Of a stretch of DNA of 64,000 nt, positions 22,753 through 32,896 are shown piece after piece. The stretch lies in contig CM060733.1 of assembly GCA_030704615.1 (NCBI GenBank), positions 53,010,001 to 53,074,000 on the forward strand, written 5' to 3'. Under the pieces are notes generated by a model. The model was not told where the DNA came from. It worked only from the letters and a program-made list of their open reading frames with translations, and searched no databases. Within the stretch, counting starts at the first letter, position 1. Every line of letters begins with the position of its first letter. The position numbers were made by a program, and so were the translations under genes. The DNA comes from Takakia lepidozioides (Eukaryota > Streptophyta > Takakiopsida > Takakiales > Takakiaceae).

Positions 22753-24570
22753 TTACTAACTGTGCATAATGGGATGCACAAGATACAAATTACCACTAAG
22801 AAATCTAGTAGATTACCTGCTACGAGAAGACCTCGAGGGGTCAAGGAGTATGACTGGAGGGGAGGACTGGATGAGGAGCAGGAAACTACCCTGTTCGCTG
22901 CACACCCAGAGTGGGAGCAGGTTGCAGAGATGCAGCTGGAAGGCCTAAGTTGTTTAAAAGGTATCTGCTGTGGTGTAGTGGCAGCAACACCAATTGAAGG
23001 TGAAATAAGCAGTTACCCACCACATTTTTATGAAGAAAAAGAAGGAGAAATGGAAATCCTAGAGGAACCAGCCACTGTGAGTTTACAGGATGAAGTGGTA
23101 ACTGATTGGACAATCACAGCTGATGAGCAGGTGAGAGAAGTGAATGTGGGAACTGAAGAGGAACCGAGGATGGTGAAGGTAGGGGCTGATTTGGAGCTAG
23201 AATTCTTTGAGGAAGCTAAGAGTTTGTTCATCAAATACAGAGATGTATTTGCTTGGAGCTACGAGGATCTAAAAGGGATACCACCTGAGATCTGTCAGCA
23301 TAAGATTGAACTGGAACCAGGGTCAGTACCAATCAAACAGACAAGGTACAAAATGAATCCCAACTATGCACAGAAGGTTGGAGAAGAGATCAAGAAGTTG
23401 GCTGAGGCTAAGTTTATATATCCGATAGAGTATACAACTTGGTTGTCACCCATTGTGATAGTTCCCAAGAAGAATGGTAAACTGAGAGTTTGTGTGAACT
23501 ATAAGAAGTTGAATGCTTGCACGAAGAAAGATCATTTTCCTTTGTCATTCACAGAAGCAGTATTGGACACTGTGGCAGGCCATGAGATGTACTCATTCAT
23601 GGATGGCTTCAGTGGTTATAATCAAGTGCAAGTGGTAGAAGAAGATCAGGGGAAGACAGCTTTCATCACAGACTGGGGTGCTTATGCATACAAAGTCATG
23701 CCTTTTGGACTTTGTAATGCACCAGCAACCTTTCAGAGAGTGATAAGTGAATCTTTTCATGAGTATCTGGATGATTTCATGCAGGTGTTCTTGGATGATT
23801 TCAGTATGTACAGCTCTAAGAATGAGCACTTGCATAAATTAGAGTTATGTTTGGCCAGATGCAGGATGAGAGGTCTGGGCATGAATCCAGAAAAATGTAC
23901 TTTCTGTGTGAACTCAGGGGTGCTTTTGGGACACATTGTGTGTAAGAGGGGACTTCTTGTGGATCCCAGGAAGACAGAGGCCATTAAAGCCTTTCCACCA
24001 CCAGTAAATGTTAAGAGTCTAAGGAGATTCCTTGGACAAACCAGTTATTACAGAAGATTTGTCAAAATGTATGCACAGATAGCAGCACCATTTAGCAAGC
24101 TTCTGAAGAATGATGCAGTGTTTGCATGGACAGCTGAATGTCAACAAGCTTTTGAGAAACTTACATTGTTAGTAACAACTACACCTGCGCTGATTAACCC
24201 TCACTAGCATGTAGTATTTCATGTTCATTGTGATGCCTCAGGAGAAGCATTGGGAGCGGTGTTAGCCCAAAATGTTACATGAAATATAGATTCACCGGTG
24301 TACTATGCTAGCAGGTTGATGAACAGTGCTGAAAGGAACTATAGCACAACTGAAAGATAAGCACTGGTAATGATTTATGCAGTCAAGAAATTCAGGCATT
24401 ACCTATTGGAAAGAAAGTTTATGTTTTATGTGGATCACCAGGCTCTGATATATCTGGTGAACAAACCTTTGATAAGTGGAAGGATAGCAAGGTGGTTAAT
24501 AATCTTGCACGAGTTTGAGTTCGAAGTTGTTTACAAGCCTGGCCGTTTGCAGATCATTTGTCACGCCTAA
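22753..24570 (+). pseudogene. Gypsy reverse transcriptase and RNase H
   Basis: RT is open to 24207: IVPKKNGKLRVCVNYKKLN, FSGYNQVQVVEED, MPFGLCNAPATFQR and the catalytic box VFLDDFSMYS (FLDD for YxDD), then LLGHIV and SLRRFLGQTSYYRRF. RNase H continues in the same frame but has TAG at 24205, TGA near 24280 and TAA at 24358. The last sits where the catalytic Glu region should be. The remaining pieces HCDASGEALGAVL and FYVDHQALIYLV confirm the domain. It is inactive as sequenced. Confidence 0.85.
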
Positions 24571-25990
24571 CAACGGGAGAGTCCGCCACAGGAGTAGACG
24601 ACCAATTGCCTGATGTGAGTTTATTTGCAATGGAGGTGCAAGGAAGTGCAGATGAATGGTTAGATTGGCAGTGGCCAATCAGATACTACCTTACTCATGG
24701 TCAGTGCCCACCTAGTTATGGTAAGGAGCAGAGGAAGAGAATTGCTATCAAGGCTTTACCTTATACTATGGTAGGGAGCAGAATGTATAAGCTAGGACCT
24801 GATGGAGTACTTAAACAATGTTTGTACCACCATGAAGTAAAGAAAGTTTTGGAGGAAGTTCATAAAGGAGTGGCTGGAGGACATTTTGGAGAAGAGACTA
24901 TCAGTAGGAAGATACTACTTGCAGGTTACTGGTGGCCTACTTTGTTCAAGGATGTACACAAGTATTGTCAAAGTTGTGATGAATATCAGAGGCTAGGACC
25001 TTTGCAGAGATCTGGGAAGATGGCTTTGCATCCTACGATGCCTACTGAACCATTTCAGAAATGGGGACTAGACTTTGTTGGACCAATTAACCCACCGGCC
25101 AAGAATACACAGAACAAGTATATAATTACAGCCACTGATTATACTACGAAGTGGGTGGAAGCTAAAGCTCTGAGGGACAACACAGCCAAGTCCACATCAA
25201 GGTTCCTGTATGAGAACACGATTTGGCTGTCATTTGGAATTTATCAGTGACCAGGGAAGTCACTTCATTAATGAGACCATTAAACTATTGACTAAAGAAT
25301 TCATGATTGTGCATATGAAGAGTACAACGTATTACCCACAGGGTAATGGGCAGGCAGAGGCTACCAACAAGATACTATGTACTATCTTGGCTAAGATAGT
25401 CCATGCAAACAGAACGGATTGGGATACAAAGCTGTTGACAGCTTTGTGGTCATACATGACTTCATATAAAGTCATCACTAAGTATACACCATTCCAATTA
25501 GTTTATGGTATGGAAGCTTTACTTCCAGTGGAATTCTTGTTACCTACCATGAGAATGGAATGGGGAAAGAGAATGGAATTGGAAGATTCAATTAAGGTCA
25601 GGAAACATGAATTATACCATGTGGAAGAAGTACGTGTTGATGCAGCTGATAACATGACCAGAATTCAGATGAAGAGGAAGGAACAGTTTGATGAAGGCAA
25701 ATTAAAGACTTCTAAGACGGGAGATTTGGTTCTCTGGTTGCAAAAGAAGGGGAAGATTAAAGCTTCTAAGCTTAAATCACCATGGAAGGGACCTTATGTC
25801 ATACAGAAGATGTATGATAACAACACAACCATGTTACAAACCATTAACAAAGAGATGCTTGGAAGAGTCAATGCCAATAAGTTGAAGGGATACAGTGGTA
25901 TCCATGACAAACCATTGCAGCACGATTTGCATGTTGAAACACAAAAGCAGTCACGGGCTGCGCCAGTGATACCAACGGAGTATGAAGCAC
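24558..25990 (+). pseudogene. Gypsy integrase
   Basis: The zinc-binding end ([21 protein letters not shown]) and first catalytic Asp ([11 protein letters not shown]) lie in 24558-25250. A frame change near 25225 leads to the second and third residues ([20 protein letters not shown]) and a C-terminal part with TPFQLVYGMEALLP and WKGPYVIQKM. No chromodomain follows, unlike in the nested element. Confidence 0.85.
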
Positions 25991-26039
25991 TTGTCGCTAA
26001 GCCGAGCATATATGACCAGGGCGGGAACTACAGGTGTTT

Positions 26040-26220
26040 GCATACCTATCACAGCCCATCACAACGTAACACAGCCTATCACAGCCCATCACAACGTGAC
26101 ACAGCCTATCACAGCCCATCACAGCGTGACACAGCCTATCACAGCCCATCACAGTGTCACACAACCTATCATAGCCCATCACAGTGCCACACAGCCTATC
26201 ACAGCTCAACACAGCCTACC
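26040..26220 (+). repeat. CACAGCC array, right: 30-bp period of three decamers
   Basis: The unit is CACAGCCCAT, CACA(A/G)CGTGA, CACAGCCTAT, repeated about six times. Read in the integrase frame it encodes the decapeptide HSPSQRDTAY over and over. It shares its core with the left array at 9212-9466 but is more homogeneous, so it expanded or was homogenised later. Confidence 0.85.
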
Positions 26221-26702
26221 GGGGTTACACAGTTCATAGGATCAGTGACAGATGGACGTGGGTTAACATCCGGAGAGTGGCCGGCGGAAAAGTGGACGGA
26301 GGCAGGTTTAGAAATGGACACGTGGACGCCAGGGCGAGACACACAGCCGGACATGAATTGCAAGAACGGGTGTCATCATGAAGGAAGACAAAATTGGCCG
26401 TCAAAGTACCTACCCGGCACGTTAACCGAAATTTATTGTGGGCCCATTAATGCATACAGGGAAAGGGTAACGGAACCCTTTACAAGTACCGAAAAGCGAA
26501 ATCCTTGTCACATGTGCTATCCTAGTGGACAATCCAGGGGGGGAAATCCACGGAAGGGAATTAAATTACAAAACCAATCATAGAGCCAACAGCCAATCAT
26601 GAGCCAAAATTACCTGTAGAGGGTATTTTCCAAGAAGCAAGACGTAGTTCCGAGTAACGGGCGTCTCGACAGGGGAGACAATCAAGCTATAGCTTTGAAG
26701 CT

Positions 26703-27173
26703 ATGGCGGAAATAACAGACTACACGCTCGCCTTACTACTTACGCAGTGGCACAAGGACAGACGAACGGAGAGTACATTTTCTCTAAATCGATATTTGCA
26801 AGCCCCACAGGCTTACAAGCACTTACCCATTGCATTATGTGCCAACCATACCTTCATGCTCTGTGCCCTGCAAGCTTTCCTTCAGCTGTTTCAAACAAGG
26901 CCTTTCTGTTTGTCTAGAATGAAGAGAGTGAGGGGAATGGAAGATATCAGGGTGAAGAGCACGACGATACTGCAGAAGCAAACAATTGCAGCACCGCAGG
27001 CAGTACAGCTGCTAATGGAGTTGCAATTGGAAGGGCTGCTTCAGGAAGAAAATCTGGTGGGGCAATGGCCTGAATGGTTGGTGAGGCATCACACTATGGA
27101 GGATCAGGGAGAACAGCAGCAAGCTCCCCATGAAGACCAAGGTAAGGGTTCTGAAACCCTATATTTAAACTAG
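26703..27173 (+). CDS. Unrecognised ORF, 156 codons
   Basis: The frame opens with an ATG and reads MAEITDYTLALLLTQWHKDR; it ends in an acidic, Gln-rich tail (MEDQGEQQQAPHEDQGKG). No domain is recognised. It sits at the right edge of the gypsy region and may be noncoding element sequence. Support is only the uninterrupted frame. Confidence 0.2.
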   Translation: MAEITDYTLALLLTQWHKDRRTESTFSLNRYLQAPQAYKHLPIALCANHTFMLCALQAFLQLFQTRPFCLSRMKRVRGMEDIRVKSTTILQKQTIAAPQAVQLLMELQLEGLLQEENLVGQWPEWLVRHHTMEDQGEQQQAPHEDQGKGSETLYLN

Positions 27174-27293
27174 CACATTCAATAAATCCCACAAGGCCCT
27201 GGCCAGGGGAAAGAGTTTTGCAGCAAGTGTCTACTTATCATTTTCAGGACATCTATACGAAAAAAATCACATTATTCCACCTGAAATATTTTA

Positions 27294-27306
27294 CCAGAGA
27301 GAGAGA

Positions 27307-27339
<33 letters not shown>

Positions 27340-27359
27340 TGAGAGAGTGAGAGAGAGAA
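27294..27359 (+). repeat. (GA)n microsatellite
   Basis: About 65 bp of GA/GT dinucleotides with a few interruptions (GTGTGTGAGAGA and so on). Confidence 0.95.
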
Positions 27360-28140
27360 TGTGGCACCTGATAGTCTTCCATCATCCATAGACTGTTTCC
27401 AGACAAAAATCACTCGAATTGTTTCTGTTGCATCTGGAAATTTGCATTCCACTGATTTGGAGTGAGGCAACCTCCTGAACGATTGTTTTTTTGAACTGAA
27501 AAAGAGGTGGGAACTTCCGCGAGGGTGACTTCAGAACATACTCGCAGAGAGCCGAGCTGTATGTACTTTGGAGTCTCTCTCGAACTCTCACTCACGATTG
27601 TAATGGATAGAGATTGGACGAAAAATTTGTTTGGGTTAGAAGACATCCATCTACTGTGACGGTCAATGGCAACGGAATGTTGTGCGGGGCTCTCACCTGT
27701 TACCAGATCGTGACATATTCCATGGTCATTTAATAGGCTTTACCGGGCCTGTGAGGGGGTCTCGGCGTTAAGAGGTCCCGTTCCATCAACTTTATCCTGT
27801 TAATTTTGGGACTTTAATAGGCTGTGGGGGGGGAGCCTATCATCATTTGAAATTATTTGGGGAAATATCGTCAAATTAAATTTGGTCATGGACTTCATGG
27901 AAGGGAGAATCTGCCCTTTTTCGTCCACCTTACCTTGCAACTACCCTGGGGGCCAAGCTCATCAGAGTCAATGCACTAGATCCCAGGCTCAAATTCACAG
28001 GTTGCAAGACGACGACTATTGCACCCAACCTCTTGATCTATCGAGTTTGAGTGTAGTAGGGACTGTGGTGGATGACTTAGTGAGGCTGCGGCCACTATGA
28101 CATCTTGTGGCTACTTGGACTTACAGGGACCTAAGCGCCA
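27360..28140. other. Gene-free stretch
   Basis: No supported frame. G-runs near 27760 and 27830 (GACTTTAATAGGCTGTGGGG) vaguely echo the 9106-9150 sequence but are too short to claim homology. Confidence 0.4.
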
Positions 28141-28144
28141 GCTA

Positions 28145-28865
28145 GGGGGGCGATTGTGATGGACTAGCGGCTGCACTAGTGGTGACTAGTGGCAGCCTAA
28201 TGGTTGGACTAGTGGCTGGACTCAGATCACTCTTTATCGTAAAATGTTTCAACCAATCTAATCCAAATGTCTATCCCCGCGTTACTTCACTTCACAGCTT
28301 ATTTTGTCATGATTCACGCTTTACAAACTAATTCTCTCTCTCTGCGATGACAACCTACATCATCAGACAGCCTGAATAAGTTGCACCGTGTCGGTGCTTT
28401 GCAGTGTCTTTCGGCAGACCCACCCATGACTCCACACGACAAATCTCAAGCAGCCCCCGACAAAAATCAAGGCTCTGCCCTCCACTTCTGCATATGATAG
28501 AGGGAGCCAGAGCAAGGCCGGTAAGTGCCATGGGTGATGTGTAGGCAGCTTGGGTGGGAGAATCTGTGGCATCACGTGGTGCGTAGAGGGGAGATGTATC
28601 ACGTGCCAAGTAAAAGGGAAAAGTGACGGGTGTGGGGTGGGGAGCTAACTAGGGCTGCCCTATAAACAATGCCACAAACCTTGCACAACGACCACCATAT
28701 TTAGCGTGCAGGACTTTAACCGTGTCGTGCGCATACATATCGCTACACAACTACATCGCTGTCCAAAACCACACAACACATGTGCACACCAAACACTAGT
28801 CTATCACTAGTCCGCCACTAGTGCACCACTAGGTTGCCGCTAGTGCAGCCACTAGCCACCATTGT
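28145..28865. repeat. About 0.7-kb unit bounded by inverted ACTAGTGGC-rich repeats
   Basis: The left end (28150-28225) has repeated ACTAG(T/C)GGC(T/A)GC words. The right end (28794-28862) has their complements (GCCACTAG, GCAGCCACTAGC). Arms are imperfect and built from subrepeats of about 10 bp. The interior has no conserved frame. This shape fits a small nonautonomous inverted-repeat element, but no target duplication was identified. Confidence 0.5.
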
Positions 28866-29029
28866 ATAGGCCCAGTTCATAGGCATGCCCTGAATAGACA
28901 GATGAATCCGAAGTTGATTGCAATGTGAAGAGAGATTGCTTGAGTCTATATAACAGAAGACAACATGTTAAGGGATGATGAGATTACATATGATTGGGCA
29001 CTGAATGATCCTTCTGTGTCTGAGTCACA

Positions 29030-29240
29030 TTGGTAAGCCAATACCTTGCACCCAATAAGCAACAAGCCTCAAACATCAATGGGCTCTCTTGTTTTAGCAA
29101 AACATAAGAGGAAGGTAAGAACACTGAGCATGACTCAGCACAACACACCAATTGGTGCCTTGACACGGTGTAAGGTCCTTTGACCACATTTTCTCCGTCG
29201 ACTCGAACATGATGCGTAGTCTCTCTCCACAAGAGAGCCA
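29030..29240 (-). repeat. Dispersed repeat R, inverted copy
   Basis: The complement of 29030-29240 matches the unit at 1964-2150, including GGACCTTACACCGTGTCAA and TTGGTGTGTTGTGCTGAGTC, with scattered substitutions. It extends a little further on one side (AGGCTTGTTGCTTATTGGG). Confidence 0.75.
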
Positions 29241-30669
29241 ACAAATACTCCTGTAACTCCCCCACCATCCTAGGCCCAACCAACAATCTGCAGGCCCAGA
29301 GAGCAAAGAGCCTCGATGAGGTGATGGAAACCTTTGACAGTGTAGCCTCATCACTGCATATGCCTCTCCTCTACACAACATACCTACCCAATTCAAGGCG
29401 ACACTGGAGTCACTAGGATAGGTTTATGCTCATTCACGCTTCCAAAGAAGCTCGTGTTGGGTTATATGTTAGAGCCTCCATTACATACTTCCTTATTTTT
29501 AGTTTTATTTTCTAAAAGGAAACCTGGGAGCGACTGCTCACAATTCAGGCTTTCTCTTTGCGAAAGGCATAAGCATCTTGGTTCCACATTCTTAACAGTT
29601 TCCAATATATTACGAGTAAAGTTTCCGACCCCACATTCTTCCTGTAGTAGTTAAAGGGGCATGCCACATTCATAAATTGTCCAATGCTGGCAAGCTCTCC
29701 CTCAATTGAATTGCATGAGGAGAGAGGGTGGTCTACTAATTAGATGAGGCGAGTATTAAAGTATGAGATGAATGGGAAGATGCTCAGCACAATGTTGGCA
29801 AACCCAGTCCTACCGAGAACTCTACCAAACTCCACACACTGCAAGGCAGCTGTTGGGCCGTTACAAACTTGGAATTGATGACTGACAAGCTCTCATTCAA
29901 AAGAGGACAACTCCCGTTGGAAGGACAACCCAACTCACGGAAGGGTAAGTAGTACTTGGTGAAATCAAACAAAAACAAAACAGCAACCCAGGTAGATCTT
30001 GCAGAAAATGGGTCAGGAAATGGATTTGGTGGGGTTTATCATCATCCTTTCAGAAAAGGTTGATGGAGTTGTGTACCCACATAAGCACATGATCATAAAG
30101 TATAATAAAAATTCAAAGCTGAGAAAGTGGGGAGGCATGAGCAATGAAGGGGGGGAGACGCGGGCAAGTGATGCTCCCGAGGCCAGCCACCCTTCAAGGT
30201 CGGAGGGACATGTCAGCCGCAGCCGAGATTTGTGGCCTCGGCGCGCATGGATTCCAGCGCTTACATAGGTGTCAACCCACATTCACAAAATGAGAACTTG
30301 CTGTGAAAGCTCAGATCCTATACTGTACAGAATAGTTGGCAGATTTGGAGGAGCGGGGGAAGCTCAGATCTTGGCCGCTTGCCCAGAATAGTTATGAGTT
30401 TGAAGCAGTCTCTGCTTATATTAGTCAGAGTATGCTGGATCCACCCTGTAGGCTCTCACTGTCCCGTGCAGACTGGCAGAAACACACATCTCCAATCCGC
30501 GTAGTCAAGTTGCTTAGGCTGGAGGTCACCTTGGAGTGTAGTAGTGCACCAGCTCCTCCCTGCACGCCCGGCCTGCAGCTCTTCACTTGTTAAAACTCGC
30601 TAGTTCATTTTTGTGCATGGAGTGTTTTTGAATGTCACGCTGTTGGGTTTCTCTCTCGTGTGGTTTGCG
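29241..30669. other. Gene-free stretch upstream of the kinase
   Basis: No supported frame. The last few hundred bases must hold the kinase promoter and 5' leader, but I see no convincing TATA box. An ATG at 30617 opens a four-codon frame (M-E-C-F) just before the kinase start. Confidence 0.4.
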
Positions 30670-31842
30670 ATGTCTTGTTTTGGATCGTGTCTGCCAAGGC
30701 GAAGGAGCAAGAGATGTGCCCAGCAACCTGCGAACGATGCTACTCAGTTCTATGGACCGCGAGTTTTTACGTACAAAGAGCTGACCGCTGCGACGAAAGA
30801 CTTTAGTGCCGAGGAGATCCTAGGGCGAGGTGCGTTCGGGAATGTGTACAAGGGCACTTTGGGTGACTCGGGCTCGCTGGTGGCGGTGAAACAAATCTCA
30901 AAAGATTCTCATCAAGGAGAACGCGAGTTCCTGGCAGAAGTCTCCATAATCAGCAGAATTCGGCACCGTAACTTGGTGCAGTTGCAGGGTTGGTGCCATG
31001 AGAAAGGAAAGCTGCTGCTTGTGTACGACTATATGCCCAAAGGGAGCCTCGATAATCTGTTGGTTAAAGAGGGTAGCGGAAAGGATTCACAAGTCCTGGC
31101 CTGGCATATTCGGCACAACATTTTGAGTGGAGTAGCAGCTGCCTTGGCATGCCTGCATGAGGAATGGGCGCAGTGTATTCTTCATCGAGATGTTAAGCCC
31201 AGCAATGTGCTTCTGGACGAGAACTTCAATCCACATCTTGCTGACTTTGGTCTTGCCCGGTTGATAGACCACAGCATTGAGATGGTGCAGACCTCAATCA
31301 TCGCAGGAACCAGGGGCTACCTGTCACCGGAGCTACTACAAACAGGGAAGGCGTCAACCAAGTCAGATGTGTTCAGCTTTGGGGTTTTAGCACTGGAGGT
31401 AGCGTGCGGACGGCGGCCTGTAATTAGGAGCTTACCTGAAAATCAAGTGCTACTAACTGATTGTGTATGGCGAGCCCATGAAAAAAACAATCTGCTGAGC
31501 GCAGTGGATCCCAAGCTGGGGAGTTCCTTCGATGCGAAGCAGATGATGTCTGTGCTGCAAATCGCCCTTTTCTGCTGCCATCCCGATCCCGAGGCTAGGC
31601 CACCCATGAGCTTTGTGCGGAACTTACTGACAGGGGATAGTATCTCACTCCCGCCTCTTCCTCCTACAAAACCAGTGGTCACCTACTCTTTACAGCCAGC
31701 GGTTCCGACCCCAGATTCTGTCAACTCCGAGGGGGCAGTCAAGCCATCATCTGACATTCAAACTAACACACAGAGCCAAAGTAAATTAGAGAACTTGACT
31801 ACTAAGTCATCATCAGAGGATCTAACGCAGAGTTTACCGTAA
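30670..31842 (+). CDS. Receptor-like cytoplasmic kinase related to L-type lectin receptor kinases
   Basis: An intronless frame of 390 residues from the first in-frame ATG. The kinase domain has the P-loop GRGAFGNVYKG, VAVKQIS (ATP-binding Lys), LLVYDYMPKGSLDNLL, the catalytic loop ILHRDVKPSNVLLD, DFGLAR, GTRGYLSPE and FSFGVLALEVACGRRP. The wording LVQLQGWCHEKGKLLLVY is typical of lectin receptor kinases, closest to clade VIII as I recall it. No lectin ectodomain is present. The hydrophobic stretch just upstream (VTLLGFSLVWFA) lies before the first ATG. The start MSCFGSCLPRRRS has two Cys beside a basic patch, a likely S-acylation anchor. The HRD has an Arg, so it is predicted to be an active Ser/Thr kinase. 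A Pro/Ser/Thr-rich tail of about 75 residues ends it. Confidence 0.85.
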   Translation: MSCFGSCLPRRRSKRCAQQPANDATQFYGPRVFTYKELTAATKDFSAEEILGRGAFGNVYKGTLGDSGSLVAVKQISKDSHQGEREFLAEVSIISRIRHRNLVQLQGWCHEKGKLLLVYDYMPKGSLDNLLVKEGSGKDSQVLAWHIRHNILSGVAAALACLHEEWAQCILHRDVKPSNVLLDENFNPHLADFGLARLIDHSIEMVQTSIIAGTRGYLSPELLQTGKASTKSDVFSFGVLALEVACGRRPVIRSLPENQVLLTDCVWRAHEKNNLLSAVDPKLGSSFDAKQMMSVLQIALFCCHPDPEARPPMSFVRNLLTGDSISLPPLPPTKPVVTYSLQPAVPTPDSVNSEGAVKPSSDIQTNTQSQSKLENLTTKSSSEDLTQSLP

Positions 31843-31951
31843 CTATTTCAGCTCGTAAGCAAGCAAGGTGGATTAGCTGCCTCATTATTACAGCTACAGT
31901 CATGTGTATATCGCAGAGGTCAATATTATACGTCAGAGGTTATCTTAGAGC

Positions 31952-31992
31952 TTGGATCTTCACATCAAGCTCCCCAAGATGTGAAGATCCAA
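31952..31992 (+). repeat. 15-bp perfect inverted repeat downstream of the kinase
   Basis: TTGGATCTTCACATC (31952-31966) pairs with its exact complement at 31978-31992 around an 11-nt loop. It lies 110 bp after the kinase stop, so it is probably in the 3' UTR. It could be a stable transcript hairpin or an element end. Confidence 0.75.
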
Positions 31993-32896
31993 TCAGCCCA
32001 TGCAATGTGGTGCTGCATTTTTGTAATTCATGAAGTTGTTTACTCTTCTGGTATGTGGATCACCGAGACCCCTTTCGAGTCATGCATAGAAGGGGGTTAA
32101 CAAGTCCAAGTATCAGATTGACGTTATTGTTCTACGACACTACCGTCCTCAACTTTCTCCAACACCCAATTTGGCAAGGACGGGTGGGCTGAGAATGAAA
32201 CGAAGTACCCCATGTATTGCATCTTGAATCCTGCTATAGCCAGACTCCCGTCCTCCTCCCCCATTTGCTCGCAAGGTGCCCCATCCTACGACACAGCAAA
32301 GTAACCTTCCTCACGAATCCACCGCCACTAGGGTTTGGGGGTTGGGTTTAGGAGAAAGATGTCCTTCATCTCAGTGATTGCAGATTCGGGGATGCAATCC
32401 TTCCTCAGTGCAGGATCACACAATCCATGGTTCCTTGACTGGCAAGAGCAGTGTGATGTATTGGTTGGAGATTATGAGAGAACTCAATAAGTCAGAAACC
32501 TCCAAGTGTACTACAAAGATGTGGAGTATGGTCTACGGACCCCCTTTGAAGTTGGCATTCGGCTACATACTACAACATTTTTGGGGGTGGTATTTTTGCT
32601 CTTCCCTTTGCCATTGATTCTTCAGTCTAACCCCCCTATTGGTTAGCGCAAGGGAGTAGATAATAAAGAGGGTTAACATTTGGCCCAAAAGAAATTAACA
32701 TAACTTACCATTGGCAGAGATGGAATTATGCATGCATATTAACAATCATGAAGGTTGTTTATAGAAGAAAAAGAAGAAGACTCCGGCCAAAGCTGGCGTA
32801 ACGAAGAGCCACTTTGCCTTGTAGCTACTCACCCCTCTCCAGTGTGGGCCCTATAAGAGTGGAAGGTGCTGGGGGGCTTACACTACAAGTAGAATT
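31993..32896. other. Gene-free stretch between convergent genes
   Basis: It lies between the plus-strand kinase and the minus-strand PPR relic. No supported frame or repeat was seen. Confidence 0.4.

Larger units (their letters stand above)
9091..26600 (+). mobile_element. Ty3/gypsy-like retrotransposon region (host of two insertions)
   Basis: Plus-strand pieces in the right order make up a gypsy element: an extra upstream ORF (10000-10695), gag (10716-12107), zinc knuckle plus protease (14623-14763 joined across the nested element to 21753-22752), RT and RNase H (22753-24570) and integrase (24558-25960). The RT carries FLDD instead of YxDD and the protease DGG. Together with an ORF before gag, this points towards the Tat/Ogre-Athila side rather than to chromoviruses; that placement is inference. 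LTRs were not found: both flanks carry CACAGCC arrays, but the sequences around the arrays do not match. The outer limits are therefore approximate. Confidence 0.7.

Noticed and set aside
27294-27359. GA-rich tract as a regulatory GAGA element
   Set aside because: Simple microsatellite with no gene nearby.
30613-30669. Membrane anchor at the kinase N-terminus
   Set aside because: The hydrophobic stretch precedes the first in-frame ATG. It could be coding only with an upstream spliced exon, which I could not find.
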